64,000 nucleotides of DNA from Phallusia mammillata (Eukaryota > Chordata > Ascidiacea > Phlebobranchia > Ascidiidae), in NCBI GenBank assembly GCA_003260075.1, contig QLIY01000567.1, forward strand, positions 42,140-106,139, read 5' to 3'. Made by a program: the position numbers and the translations under genes. This document shows positions 1 through 12,155 of the stretch, piece by piece; the first letter of the stretch is position 1; every line of letters starts with the position of its first letter. The notes beneath the pieces are model-generated. The model was not told where the DNA came from. It searched no databases and was given only the letters and a program-made list of their open reading frames with translations.

Positions 1-283
1 ATGAATCTTGTTTCTGCTTGCCTCTCCGAATTCCGTCCAATATTTTGTTGTTGGATATTGTTGGATGCTTTGGACTCGCACTAAAACAACACCAAAAAAT
101 CTTACGGTTACCAAAAGTTTGATTAAAGCTAAATTAAGTTCTGAAACAGTAACGCCGTGGTGCTATTGAACCAGAGCATGTCAATTGCATTAAAAAACAT
201 TAAATTGGTGACAGAAAGCTACTTACCCTTAACAGTAGATAAAGTACAAATCCGCAAATCAACAACACCTTGTTGCAGTTCAT
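1..283 (-). CDS. Signal-peptide first exons of an unrecognised secreted protein (partial)
   Basis: Exon 1 (283-227) encodes 19 residues starting MNCNKVLL, with a hydrophobic stretch (VLLICGFVLYLLL) that reads as a signal peptide. It ends at AGG before GTAAGT, phase 0. A strong acceptor (pyrimidine-rich tract, then TAG) opens exon 2 at 80 in the same phase, giving an open hydrophilic stretch (CESKASNNIQQQNIG...) up to the window edge. The rest lies outside the window and I do not recognise the family. It starts about 560 bp downstream of the stop of the vWA-TSPN gene on the same strand, so it is a separate gene. The signal peptide, splice sites and matching phase are seen; the secreted role is inferred. 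Confidence 0.55.
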
Positions 284-538
284 TTTGCGATTTTATCACT
301 GCCCTAAAAACTATTTAGAGCGCTCAGTTTGTTTTAAATCTATGCTGACCTTGTTTGCTGTTGCAAAAGATAAGTTTTATCTAAAATTTGTCATTTTTTA
401 TACACCTGTAATCTGACTACATGACTAAGTTCTAATATTTATAACAAGCAACTTTATCAATTTCCCACTGCTTGAAGTGCAAGCTTTTGCTGATTCTCAT
501 CAATGTTGTACACTTATCCGGAGCTTGGCTTTATATAG

Positions 539-637
539 GCCAAAGTTAATGCCAATGTGTTTTACGATCCCAATGACCATGGGCTTGGTGCCAAAACCAA
601 CGCACAGTTGCGAAAAATCTTGTACCCGGTCATTTGA
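539..637 (+). other. Exon-like reading frame, possible terminal exon or pseudogene fragment
   Basis: A 33-codon frame opens right after TATATAG and runs to a TGA at 635-637. It reads AKVNANVFYDPNDHG and then LGAKTNAQLRKILYPVI, an unusually protein-like composition. No partner exon was found on this strand in the window. It lies between two minus-strand genes, so it may be a decayed retrocopy or chance. The family was not recognised. Confidence 0.25.
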
Positions 638-843
638 GGGCATTGGCCGTCGTTTGACATTACGTACCGATTGATGTTACCAATATGGTCAGGTTATAAA
701 ACTTTTTAACATCTTTTTGTTGTTTGTTCTAATTGACTTTTTAAGTTTATGTGGATCCTTAAATGTTGTGGTTTTCATAAGAGGCTTTCTGATCTTTTGG
801 AAACAAAGTTTGTGATAATGATTAAAAAAAGGAAAAATCTATT

Positions 844-3800
844 CTACAAAAAGGGCCAAGAACCAAAGTAACTCCAGTAAAATTCTTTGTGCTTCTCACA
901 GCATTTTGATATGAGCTGCAAGAGTAATGGTTGAACACCGAAGGGTAAAATTAACTGGTTTAACGACTTCGATTTCGTAATTAGGCAGGACAAGGGTTCG
1001 GTGCTTGGTAGGTCAAACTGTTTGTGTACTGGCTTTGTAATTTACCGAATTACTTTGTTACCTGCCCAGGAAGTCCACAGCAATTAAAATGCTCATCCGA
1101 ATTTCCTTCGTACGTTGCATTGCACCAAATTGATAGTTCTTGTATGTCCACCTGTTACCACACATGCTCGTTAACCAACAAATTATGACATTTTTCCAGT
1201 TAAGAAGAATAAACAGTATTGGCTTAAATGAATGCTTTTCTTTGGGGGTTTATGCAAACCGGGACTCGCTTTAATACAGATTTTTAATTGTTAAAAGGAT
1301 GGGAAAACGTATTGATTTGTTAAAAGGATGGAAAACGTATTGATGAACAATCCCCATTGACACTAAGCAACGGTATTAACCCTTTGCAACATATTTTTAT
1401 AATGGACATTTAATTCGAACGTCAGAATAACATTTTTTACAACTATATTGGCTTGTTTGTTTCTTGTCAGACATTTAATTCTTTTGCATTATTTGTGAAA
1501 AAAATTGTGAATTTGCATGCAACAAAGTGTATTAAGACGTTGACTGGAAAAGTAAAGCTTGATGTATAAGACCGTTTTCGAATACCCACCACAACGCTAT
1601 CGTCGCTTCTAATATTTCTTGCCACCACAATAGGTCCGTCAGAATTGGAAAGGATTGCTGGGTATGTGAGAGTCACGTGACCGATCAGTGTGCAATCAAC
1701 TGTGACAGTCGCTCTTGTTGGTGTGACGAAAAGCGTAAGTTTATGAAATCCGCTCTGAAACAGTGTGTCGACTCCTAAAGAAAAAGTTTTAGAAAGCGTT
1801 ATTTTTCTGGTTGCTTGATATTACTGGGTCGTTTTTGAGTAATTTGCCATAGCTTGAGCGGGTTAGGCAATTGTCTATGCTTAAGTCGAAAAAACAACTG
1901 CAGTTTTTGTACAAGATTATGAGTAGCATTGAAAAGGTTTTTGTGTCGATTGGGGGGGGGGAAGCTTGAACGGGTTAGGCAATTGTCTATGCTTAAGTCG
2001 AAAAAACAACTGCAATTTTTGTACAAGATTATGAGTAGCATTGAAAAGGTTTTTGTGTCGATTTTTTGTCTCAGTTCTTAGCTGACAAAGTTTAATTAAG
2101 ATTAAGACTTTTTAGGAAAACCACTGAAACATCCATTTAAATCCGATTGTTGTTTACCTTTAAACTTGTAAATTTGTTGTTGTTTGTATTTATCTTCGGC
2201 AAGAAAGTGGATCTGATTTGGCTTCTCAGAACCAATGACGCGTAACGATACAAGAGCGCCACCTGATGACCGGCGAAACTCCAATATTGACCAGTTTTCA
2301 TTTGGTGTCAACTCGTTCATGCGAAACACGGTGGTGATTGCGAAGTTTTGTGGCAGATTGTTGGGAAAAAGTAAACTAAAAACATGTCACACTTTTCATT
2401 CTACTTCGTCGTATGCGAAATGGTTTAGGCTAGCTTTTCAATCAGGGGCCACATGCTCCTCAATACGGACCACTGGTTGTTTCTTTCATTAGGTGTTGCC
2501 CACAAACGGATCAGCAGCAATAGACACCTGCTAAGTTAAACACTTTCAAATGTTCAAAATGACTGCGGTATTAAATTAACAATTCTGTACTTGGTGTTGT
2601 ACATAATTCTTGGCGAGTCACGAACTATTGAAGGTTGAATCACTTATTTAAACTAAACTTATGTTTCTTTCTGGGGGGGGGGACAGCAGCAATAGACACC
2701 TGCTAAGTTAAGTGTTCAAAATGACTGCGGTATTAAATTAACAATTCTGTACTTGGTATTGTACATAATTCTACTTTGGCGAGTCACGACCTATTGAAGG
2801 TTGAATCACTTATTTAAACTAAACTTATGTTTCTTTCTACATTTGAGGTCGGCGATTGAATTTGTTTTGACCTATTGGGTTACATCAAGTTGTAGCAATT
2901 CCAAATTTTGTTGTTCAGGAAAACGAAAGACGTGTTCAGGATTAAGTCGGTTTAAGCCTTGCCTTTGAACTGATGGTTGCAACACAAGTTAGAATGTGTT
3001 GTTGTTACAATAATTCTAAAAATGTTATATGTTCCAAGCTGAAGAAATGTGATTGTTGTGTTGAGTTTGCTTACCACTACATAATATACTTGCTAATTGG
3101 GTAATGCGGCAAAATATATTAAGACCCAAACCTTGCAGGAAATATTTGTAGTGCAGTTTGCGGTGGGGGGGGGGTCTCTAAGAAATGTACTTGTTGTATA
3201 GAGTTGGCTTACCACTACATAACATACTTGCTAATTGGGTAATGTGGCAAAAACTATTAAGACCCAAACCTTGCAGGAAATATTTGTAGTGCAGTTTGCG
3301 GTCCGATTTCGAACGCATTTAAATCCTTCTTGCTTCCTTTGATTGTCGAAACTCCTGACTGTTGCTTCATATTCAAAGATTTCAGGAGGTCAAACCCTGA
3401 GAATTAAGACTTTTAACAAAGAGTTTCAATGTTATTTTTGACCAACCTGATTTCTTGTTACCTGATAGTCCTTCATTGTTGATGTTGGCATTTACACATG
3501 AACGATCTACAGAAAAAAGACGGTTAATGCGTTAAGCGTATTAAAATGTACAGTTTTCCCCAAAATTGTTGCTAAATTGTAACCTAATCGTTACAAACCT
3601 TGCAGAACGTTAAGTTACAATTTTACCGCAGTTTCTTCAGATGCTTAGCGATTTTGCAACACTTGTTCACAACGTGTTTGTTTTTTTGCACTTTTAGTCG
3701 TAAGATTTTTGTCGTTCAGGGGTCTCACCTGTGCAAAGGGGGGGGGGGTTTTTGCGCTTTTAGTCGTAAGATTTTTGTCGTTCAGGGGTCTCACCTGTGC

Positions 3801-6075
3801 AAAGCTCATCCAGAATCTTGTAACCGACTTTGTTTAGCTCACTTAAGTGATGTACGTAGTGGACGTGAGTTTTGGTTGGTTTTGATGACAACAGCCCAAG
3901 TTCAACGCTGCGCATACTTCTACCCATCTGTCACAAGCAACAACATTTATCAAACAAAAGTCTGGATAAATTACCTTGATATTTAAACTTAAAACGCGAA
4001 ATCGTACAGCAAGTCTATTTAACTTGCGAACCTTGATGCAAAACTAGGTCTCGAGCTGAGATTGTGAGCTTGGTAAACGAGACTTTGTAACTTTAAAAAG
4101 TTATTAGATGCAAAATATTAGAGGGCACGATTGATGGATAGGGTCTAAATGCGCTGCAGGTACACCGTCATTACAAACGTGAATGGGTGCTCATCAAAGG
4201 TTGGAGCATTGAGGGTAAAATTCGATTAGGGACACCTTTTAAGCAGCTAATTATTTTCTATTTCTACAGAAACAAGCCTTTTTCAGGCTCAAATAACACA
4301 TACATATTTGTGTGAAGCACTCTTATGAATACCGGGATTTCTTGTTTACTCAAAGAATTTTTCATTAAAAAAAATCTCTTTTTTGGAATTAAGACAGCTC
4401 GTCATATCATTTAGTACTCTGCGCGGCAGTAAGGAAAAGGTGCAGTAAGTAAGGAAATGCTTCTATTGGAGCGTACTGTCAAACTTGAGGGGCAAGTTAT
4501 TCCTTAGTGGTTTTTAGATTAACAGTTGAAACGTTGGTTTATTCAAATACCATGTGTACAACTTTAATTTTAGTTTAAAAAATAGGTTCGTACGACAACT
4601 GGAAGTTTTTAGCTAAATCAGTTCTATTTAATTCAGTACGTACCCCGATAGCAAATCGTTCTACATTAAGATTCTCTAACTCTCGAATTCCATCGCGGAC
4701 CTCGTCTTGTCTTGACCATTTACCGTCAGTGATAAGAATTAACATCCTTCGAACTCCGCTGCTCAAGTCTCTGGTTCCTTTCCTTTTGCTGAACCTGCGT
4801 CAAAGTTTTCGTTTTTAATTGTTGAGTTTCGTGTTTCTAGTATGACTTTTTACAACAGTGTTTCTTAACTTTTTTAAGGTTCGGTTATTTAAAAAAAAAC
4901 TCAGCTGTTTATTTTCCAAGTGAGACAAAAAAGGGACGAAGCGATAAATAAACAAAAATAAAACACATTTGGTTTTGTAATTTTTTGAAATAAATCTTCT
5001 ATTTTTCAGTTGTAGAGGCCCCTCTCCGCCACAACATGTGACTCTTTGCCACATCTTTGAACTTTCATATTCACTGCTTTGTTAATTAATCTTAAAAATG
5101 ACTTAGACTTGGTCAGAAAAGAAAACGCTTACATTCTTCTTGCTGCAAATTTAAGAGCACGACCAACAGCGGTTCCTTTGCCTTCGTATTTAATTCGCAT
5201 GATGGCGTTTTGGAGCTCTTTCACATCGTAATGCTGGTTTAGAAAGATATGCGGCCTGATGCAGCTACTGTATTGCATCACACCCACCTATAACAATTGG
5301 ATTAATTTTTCTGTATTTCCGAGTATTTTTTTCCGAGTATATACTTTATGGCTTAAGTTTAAAATTTGCTACAAATGCTTCGTGTATCTAAAGGTCTATT
5401 GATTTGTTGCGTGCAGCTGTACATAACGTATATATTCTGAATCTCTTTTCGCCAAATTGATTTAACGTTAAACTGTATTTGGGCTTTGGAACTACAGTCC
5501 GTGTTCAGGCCTGGAGGTTGGGCTTGCTTATAACTATAAGTTAATTGCACACGATGTTGAGTCAATGGAATTTTGCTGAAAGATTAGTCAAGCAATGCCA
5601 TTCTGTTAGTTCAAATATTTCTTAAATGTGTAAAAGAAGGACGTAAGGAGAAAACGAAACTGTAATTCTGTTAAATATAGCCACATCACACAATCCCTTA
5701 GTCGGTTTTTGTGTTATATGGAAATAAGGTTTCGCTCACCCTCGTCTTATCCTTTCCTATATGCATTCTTCCGCTCATCTGGTTTACGAAACTCAGCATG
5801 TTCTGGAATTTTTGCAGGGGGGGGGGTTAAAAATAGCCACATCACACAATCCCCAAGTCGGTTTCTAAGTTATATGGACACAAGATTTCGCTCACCCTTG
5901 TCTTATCCTTTCCTATATGCATCTTTCCGCTCATCTGGTTTACGAAACTCAGCATGTTCTGGAATTTTTGCAACGTCATGGTTCTACTTCCGTCCAACAC
6001 AAACACCACGTCAAGTTTTTGGTTTTGACAAAGCGCTGTTAACAATAGTAAGCTAAGTAATGGTAAGAAACACAA
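844..6075 (-). CDS. Secreted vWA domain plus TSPN/laminin-G-like domain protein
   Basis: Ten exons join in phase into 464 residues: 6075-5896, 5287-5133, 4788-4644, 3927-3795, 3506-3462, 3396-3270, 2375-2158, 1774-1545, 1151-1062 and 915-844 (TAG). Residues 1 to about 18 are a signal peptide. Residues 24-205 form a von Willebrand A domain. Its metal site reads D28-G-S30-R-T32 (Thr for the usual third Ser), with T99 in GKGTAVG and D133 in LILITDG. From residue 220 to 441 runs a thrombospondin-N/laminin-G-like domain: FDLLKSLN start, FRMN strand, HKLTLFV, VDCTLIG, IQELSIWC and a CCGLPGQ end. This vWA-TSPN order is that of FACIT-like collagens XXI and XXII, but here the protein stops 23 residues later with no Gly-X-Y repeat. 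It is probably an extracellular matrix adhesion protein (inference). The end of exon 8 (CCA before GTCAAC) is the least certain splice. Introns carry four poly-G duplications. Confidence 0.85.
1851..2065. repeat. Duplicated intron segment split by a 10-G run
   Basis: About 100 bp (1851-1951) recurs at 1963-2065 with very few changes, the copies being joined by G at 1952-1961. It lies in an intron of the vWA-TSPN gene. Probably an assembly overlap. Confidence 0.8.
2510..2844. repeat. Duplicated intron segment split by a 10-G run
   Basis: The stretch before G 2673-2682 is repeated after it, from CAGCAGCAATAGACACC to ATGTTTCTTTCT, with small gaps. Intronic to the vWA-TSPN gene. Same signature as the other poly-G joins. 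Confidence 0.8.
3041..3302. repeat. Duplicated segment with 10-G run that repeats an exon end
   Basis: 3041-3164 and 3178-3302 are near copies around G 3165-3174. The duplicated part includes the last bases and donor of the first TSPN exon (3396-3270), so a truncated exon copy lies in the following intron. Confidence 0.8.
3682..3804. repeat. Short duplication at an 11-G run beside a vWA exon
   Basis: About 56 bp is repeated on both sides of G 3738-3748. The copied part includes the donor end of the fourth exon (CTTTGCACAG before GTGAGA), so only the copy joined to 3805-3927 is a full exon. Confidence 0.8.
5679..5973. repeat. Duplication of first-exon sequence at a 10-G run
   Basis: 5679-5816 repeats 5833-5973 around G 5817-5826. 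The copied part contains the 3' portion of exon 1 of the vWA-TSPN gene and its donor. The copy at 5679-5816 lacks the signal-peptide start and is taken as a duplicate or alternative haplotype. Confidence 0.8.
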
Positions 6076-6445
6076 ACTTTATGGAACTTCCAAACCTCTT
6101 GTTTTCGCGCTGTCACTGTTAGTTTCATTTGAAGACCTAAAAAGGAACAGATTTTATTTAAAACATATTTTTACTGGTTTGTGCATATTTCTTGGCGTTT
6201 ACTGAAATGTTCCAAACGTGTTACACCACGGCAATTTACAAAATATGTGTCTATTCTTTATCTTTACATCTAAGTAATTTGAATGTTAGTACAATTAGTT
6301 TTGTTATTGTCCTTCTATTGCCTCCAAAGACATTATCATGTATTTAATAAAAGGCAACTGGTTTTATGCCCAAATTAAATTTGCTTTTTGACAAATAAAC
6401 ACACAAAATAGTTTTAGTGGGCCATTGGAGAAAAACGCTTTACAC

Positions 6446-6685
6446 CAGTGGTTCTCAAACTCGGTTTTCGGGGCCGCATGCGGCTCCCAACTGCTTATTT
6501 TGCGGCTCGCACCAGACCTCAGAAAACCACCAAANNNNNNNNNNNNNNNNNNNNNNNNNNNNNNNNNNNNNNNNNNNNNNNNNNNNNNNNNNNNNNNNNN
6601 NNNNNNNNNNNTTTTTTTTGCGGCTCCCTACACACTTAAAACAATATCATTTGGCCCCGACAATAAAAAAGTTTGAGAAACACTG
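6446..6685. mobile_element. hAT-type non-autonomous element with an N gap
   Basis: The ends are CAGTGGTTCTCAAACT and GTTTGAGAAACACTG, inverted to each other. The flanks 6438-6445 and 6686-6693 are both CTTTACAC, an 8-bp target duplication typical of hAT insertion. Bases 6535-6611 are N. No transposase is visible. Confidence 0.88.
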
Positions 6686-6699
6686 CTTTACACCATAGG

Positions 6700-8300
6700 T
6701 TCGCACTATTTCATCATAGTTATACAGCCTTAAAAATGTTGGGCCTTGTCAGCAAATACGCAAATTTTAAATTATCCATGTTATTAGGGAAATACTTACC
6801 GCATGCGTATCATGCCTACTCATATGGCAGATTTTTACTTGTTTTTTTGGCCTCTTGTTTATCAGGGTTCGCACGCAAATGTGCCGCCCACACTATAGGG
6901 CAATGCGTAGGTACCCATTATACGCCCATTACACGCCCATTACAAAGCAAAAAACCACAACCCTATGACAGTGATTCATGCTATTGCGAAACAACTCAAC
7001 AGTTCTAGCATGCTTCTTGAAGTAATAACCGGTTCTCGCGGAAGCTATGTCATATTAACAAGCAAAAAATTCCCTTGGTTTTACCGCTGAATTGTTTTCG
7101 AAAATCGTGCCATAAATCGCTCCTTGGTGGCTTGTCATGCCGAAGTTGCTTACTGAGAGTTCACGTGACATTGGTAGCCTCAAAACAGCCTGCGTCACGG
7201 GTAACAGTCGCCAACAACGACGAACAATGTTAAGCTACTTTGTGGAAGCCGCGAAAATTTTTGCCGACCTACTTCAGGATTTTCACCGAACCGCCGGTTG
7301 AGATGTTGCGTCATTGCCGACGTAATCCCGTTTATTAGTCAGTACATACGTACGCAACATTTATTTGAGCTACCATCAAACAAGCCGCATTTTCTAAGTC
7401 AACCACTGAGCGTATAATGCCGGTTTGTTTGCGTGACCAGTGATTCTTCAGTGCGATGTTTTCAAGTGTGCCGTCTATTTTTTTGGCAACATACGACTTT
7501 TAACTCTTGTTTCGACGAGTAGACGAAACTTTCGGGTCTACATGTCTGCGCTAGACCAAAGCTCATTTGTTCGAAATTGTCACATAAAGCAGAATTAACC
7601 ATCCCATTAAAAGTAAAAACTAATTTATTTGAACTCTTTTAATGGTTTCTAGTGGGAAACAATGTAAGAAGGTTTAAAAAACATGGCCACAAGTTGAAAA
7701 AACACTCTGATTCGTCGTGATACAAATGCAAGCGCTATCGAAATCTTAGGGTTTGAAGTTAGACATCGAAAGGGAAATACGTGTTTTTGTTTAATTTTTT
7801 TTCGCATTTGGACGTGCTGTGTCATGGCACAACATTATTATCAAGCATTGGATTGAATATATAACGTTTTGGAAATTGTTACTTGCAGTTCTTCTTCTTG
7901 TGCTTAAGATTAGGGGTTTGTTAAAATAGGGAAATGCTCCTGTTGAGAATATAGTTGGAACCACAAAGAATGTGTGTTACCTATTTTCAAGCGATTCTCG
8001 GCCTGTTTCAACTCCCAGCCGGCTGAAACCGGTTTGAACCAGATCATCACCGTTCCTCACGACGGTTGTGGAAATACCTGAAGAGGTGGCGCTGTTTTGT
8101 CCGACTTTTGTCAATGCGTGGTGCGACTGGAGAAGGTTGGCGAATTCCTCTGCAGATTTTCACAAAAATATAACTCACAAATTTGCAGTGAAATCTCGAT
8201 GGACTTAATGCAGTTTAATGTCAGAGGCAGAAAGCTTCTTCGATTCGTATGCGTTACTGCATACCGATGTGAGGTTCTTTTGGTTTTGCCAAATGGGCCC
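6700..8300. other. Intergenic stretch without a supported gene
   Basis: Only short frames without conserved composition or paired splice sites. I see no gene here. Confidence 0.5.
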
Positions 8301-8338
8301 ATACATTGGAACACTATATACGGATCTGTTCATAAGTT

Positions 8339-8460
8339 TAATGGTGAAAATAACGGCCCAAATAGACGTAAAAAGCGACATGCTTTATTGTTCAAACGTC
8401 GAAACGAACAATAAAGCATGTCGCTTTTTACGTCTATTTGGGCCGTTATTTTCACCATTA
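8339..8460. repeat. Near-perfect 55-bp inverted repeat (foldback MITE)
   Basis: The arm from 8339 to about 8393 is the reverse complement of 8406-8460, with a loop of about 12 bases (AAACGTCGAAAC). The arms contain AAAAAGCGACATGCTTTATT. A diverged relative of the same arm core occurs at about 60590-60815, so this is a repeat family rather than a unique hairpin. The two overlapping reading frames here are products of the palindrome. Confidence 0.9.
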
Positions 8461-8969
8461 TGCCCATACATTGTTATGCTGCTTCTATCTTAATGAAACC
8501 AAATTGCACTTTGTACTATCGCAGCCTTTGTTACATAAGACTGAGATATGCATTTGTGGTTTAGGTTAATTGATTGTCAGTCGCAGCTGTATTAAACACT
8601 TTTAAGCAGCGCTTACAGCAAGCCACGCGCCGCTTTGTTTAACCCATTCATCGTGATAAGCCTCTGCCGGTTGTGTTAATCTCTTGTTTTGGGTCCAGCT
8701 ACTCGCACGCATCGCATTTGACTTGCAGTGCAAAGCGAAACGGCTTTTTTGCGGCCGTTTTCACGATCTTCCGTTAAACAAACTGCCAGAAGGACGTCGT
8801 GTGCTTTAAACAACGACGTGCAAACTGATCTTTAAATTTCGTGGGGCAAGCTGAACCAAATAACTACTGGATGCAAATGCTTCTTGGGATAGCTACTTAA
8901 CTTGCGTGGTCATGAGCGGTTTTATAGCCCAACGCATTGGCAGCGTGTGGCCCTAATCAGAAATTCGTG

Positions 8970-9560
8970 AACAGCGTGCGTAACCATGTTTTTTTTAATT
9001 TCTTTTATGACTAAAGGGACATAATTGGTAAAATCGAAAAATGAAACACTTGCGTTTGAAATAAATGCCTATTTGATTTTTTACTTCGTTTTCTTTTGAT
9101 TGCGTAAATTTGAGTAAAAATTCATGACCAATATGCGTAACCATATTTATTTTGATTCGGTTTTGAATTAATAGGTCAGAGACATGAGTGTCTGCGTGTA
9201 AAATCCATAAAAATTCAAATTTGATTTCTCAATTCGTTTTGGAGTCAAATGACTTATTGTGTAATACAACAAATATGTGTTAAAACTCATGACCATTGTG
9301 CGTAACCATATTTATTTTGATTACGTTCATGATTGTACAAACATTGACTTATTTGGTGAAATCTAAATATGAAATATTTGCCTGTAAAATTAGTTAGAAT
9401 TTAGATTCGATTTCTGTGGTATAATAAGCTTTGAACAACGGCCTATTGCGTAATGTTTATTGAATATTTAAAAAAAAATCATAGCAAGTTTACGTAAACC
9501 CAATTAGTTTGGTTACATGAATATATGAACACGAAGATATTTGGTTTGACCTAAACATTA
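8970..9560. repeat. Degenerate tandem repeat, unit about 160 bp
   Basis: The motif GCGTAACCATATTTATTTTGA or a close variant recurs near 8977, 9134 and 9301, with a weaker copy near 9490. Similar blocks (ATTCATGACCAATATG, ACTCATGACCATTGTG) precede it. The copies are strongly diverged, so this is an old array. Confidence 0.6.
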
Positions 9561-10237
9561 CATGACAATGTACAATTTGTTCCTGTGCTGTCTGACATTT
9601 TAGGCTCATTTCGTAATGCAAAAAACCTTACAGCCAACAAACTGTCGTACGTAATTGCATTGAAATAACGTTGTTGTTTACTTCGTTTCTAATATTGTTT
9701 TCTTTTCTAGTATCGATTACCGAACCATATTTTTCCGTGGCCGAAAACACACCTAAAATAATTGGCGTTTTCTATATTAAGCTAAAGTGTTATTTTGACT
9801 CTTTAGAGGTGATGATACTTGAACGTTTGTAAACAACACCTATAAGTAGTTATTTGAAAATGTGGTTTACCAACAATACGTATCATTGGGCTGTTCGTGA
9901 CCTTAATCATCGCCTTTATTTATTACGATTTTCTATCTTTTATGCATATAAATTTCACGCAATCTTTTAGTACTTATCTTCAAATCGTGAGGCAATTTAA
10001 ACGAAAAGCGAAAAAGTTTTGCACTAACTTGCGATGTACTTTCAACCCCCCAGAAACGCGAATCGCCTAAGGCGCTCCTTTGATTAAAAAGCTTGGCGTG
10101 TGCACACCGACGAGCACGCAGATAAAATATCACGACGGGCGGTTGTTTTACTTGCGATAAAAATGTCTTGCTCATTTTCCACCGAGGTCTGTTCGGCCGC
10201 AAGACAGCTACGAAATCAGCCTTTGTTTGCAGTTTCA

Positions 10238-11139
10238 TCATACACACTCATCGCTGTAGCATTTGCGGCTTCTATACATCCGCAGTACGGGCAAAATGCA
10301 TGTGGTCCCTGTTTTACGTGTATGTACCACAAACAGATTTACATTCTGCAAGAGCGCTGACCTTTAAGGATCACTTTGTGCTATTTGCATTGACGTTTGT
10401 GACAGGCATTGCAAATGCGTGGAAAGTCCCACGTTGCAATTTTAGCAGACGCAGTCCTGTGGTCAAATCGGTTCGCCATGACCATTTTAACTGCTGCCCA
10501 TTTGTGCATACGAAACTTTAGGTAATAATTTTAATTTAGTGCCACCGCGAAACTACAAAAACATTTTTTTCAGTAAACGAATTAAATTGAAATAGGCTTT
10601 TTTCGTTTTAGTTTCTTGTATTGTTTTTGCGCGGAGTTGTAAATGGGCCCTATATTTTAAAACTGAAATCGAAAGCTTTTGAAGCCCTTTTGACACTTGA
10701 ATTTGGCACTTGACTGAGGCTTCGTCAACTTTATTTCATATTGAGTAATGCTTTACCCTTTGCAGAAGGTTTTTAGCACTCTGCGCGCATGCACATTTGA
10801 GTAAAAAGTGGAGAATTTGCTTAAATCTCGCACATATTTTAAACTTAAGCACGAACCCAACCCAAGCATGTTCTGCGTTTAAAACCACAAGATCGGCAAA
10901 TTTGTATTGGATATTTATTGTTGACAGGTTTCTTTTTCTCTTAAATTTTATCGTCTAAAACTATTTCTGAATTATTCCCTCTCATAAAATAATTAAGCGG
11001 GTGACTACCCATTAAAGTTAATTTTGAATTTAAAATTTAATTGAAGAACAAAAGTTGTACCTGTGATATAAGCTGAGGTCACTGATGCAACGCTGAACAG
11101 TAGAAGTAGCTCGTAGCCTTTGAACTCATGGGACACCAT
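10238..11139 (-). CDS. Probable small secreted Cys-containing peptide, two exons
   Basis: Exon 1 (11139-11061) encodes 26 residues, MVSHEFKGYELLLLFSVASV then TSAYIT, a good signal peptide with donor GTACAA in phase 1. A TATA-like run lies about 30 bp upstream of the start. Exon 2 (10356-10238) continues in phase 1 with ALLQNVNLFVVHTR, then KTGTTC, RKCYSDECV and a stop, giving 64 residues with three Cys in the mature part. A GTATGA donor sits one codon before the stop, so a further exon is possible. The acceptor of exon 2 has a weak pyrimidine tract. The first exon is more certain than the second. Family not recognised. Confidence 0.45.
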
Positions 11140-11165
11140 CTTGAAATTGTATCCTATAGGTCACA

Positions 11166-11173
11166 GTATATAT
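11166..11173 (-). promoter_or_regulatory. TATA-like box for the small secreted peptide
   Basis: On the minus strand this reads ATATATAC within AAAAATATATACTG, about 27 bp upstream of the ATG at 11139. Position and composition fit a TATA box with a very short leader; not tested. Confidence 0.35.
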
Positions 11174-11199
11174 TTTTCCCTTGTGTACTTGCTTTGCCT

Positions 11200-12150
11200 T
11201 TGCCTCAGTCTAAATGCATCTGCATGTTACTCAACCTGTTCTCTTGATTGTATCACAAGCAATGAGGTAAAAATGATTGGACACCGCTAGATATCCCCAC
11301 CTTGATTAAGGCAACCATTAGCACTTGTGCGCCAAAACTTACCGACTTGCCTTTGATGTCTATCACATCTATCTACTGCATTAATTCCTTGCAATTAGTC
11401 ACTTTGTCGCAAATGGCCCATAGAGTTTACATTGTCCCGTGTGTGAACTGCTTAACCTGTGCAAATAGTCCGTGATAGTAATAGGTCCATGGGAAGTACT
11501 TAACGTTGTACGGGTATATGTGTAAGATCTTGCCCATTAAAGGGTATGAAGTGTAGATAATATAGGCCTGTATGAATTCCCGAATCTTGATAACTTATTT
11601 GGTGAAGTGTTGGTATTCCACCTTTTACGCGGCCGCTTATTTAAATTGATGGTGTTTGATGATGGATAAGTTATTTGTCGTTTAATTTTGTTTTGAAAAA
11701 ATTTCTTGATACGGTGTCGAAAAAGTGTTAATTATATCTATGTTGTATTTTCCCCATATTCTTTCAATTGTTTAGGAGTGGATTGAAAAATTTGCTTACT
11801 TTAGCACAGACATGTGCATCTAAATTTTGATGTGCTTGTTAGATGTACATCAAATTGAATAAAGATCTTTCTTGTGTTGATCGTTTGTCATTTCAGTTGG
11901 GGGTACCTATCAGTAACTATCAGAGTCTTAATAATCAGCGCTTAATTGCCCACAGGTAAATAGTTTGTTTGTTACGACACCTTCACGTGTGGAATAAAAT
12001 TTCGCATTTCCTATTAATATGAAGCTTTCACTTGACAACTACATAACCCTGTGATAAAAAAGCTTAAAATCACTAAGTACATGAGTTTTGACAGTAATGT
12101 CTCTTGCATCATTATTACGAAATGTAAAACCCAATGTACCAAAAATAGCA
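11200..12150. other. Intergenic stretch without a supported gene
   Basis: AT-rich sequence with no paired exon signals that I trust on either strand. Confidence 0.45.
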
Positions 12151-12155
12151 CTGAC

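Noticed and set aside
844-1151. Start of a collagen triple helix after CCGLPGQ
   Set aside because: The next phase-matched exon gives a short non-collagen tail and a stop, and no Gly-X-Y frame was found between 1 and 1060 on this strand.
6417-6698. Three overlapping reading frames across the N block
   Set aside because: They run through 77 N and lie inside a hAT element.
8097-8493. Reading frames on both strands around the hairpin
   Set aside because: They overlap the palindrome and mirror each other; no exon signals.
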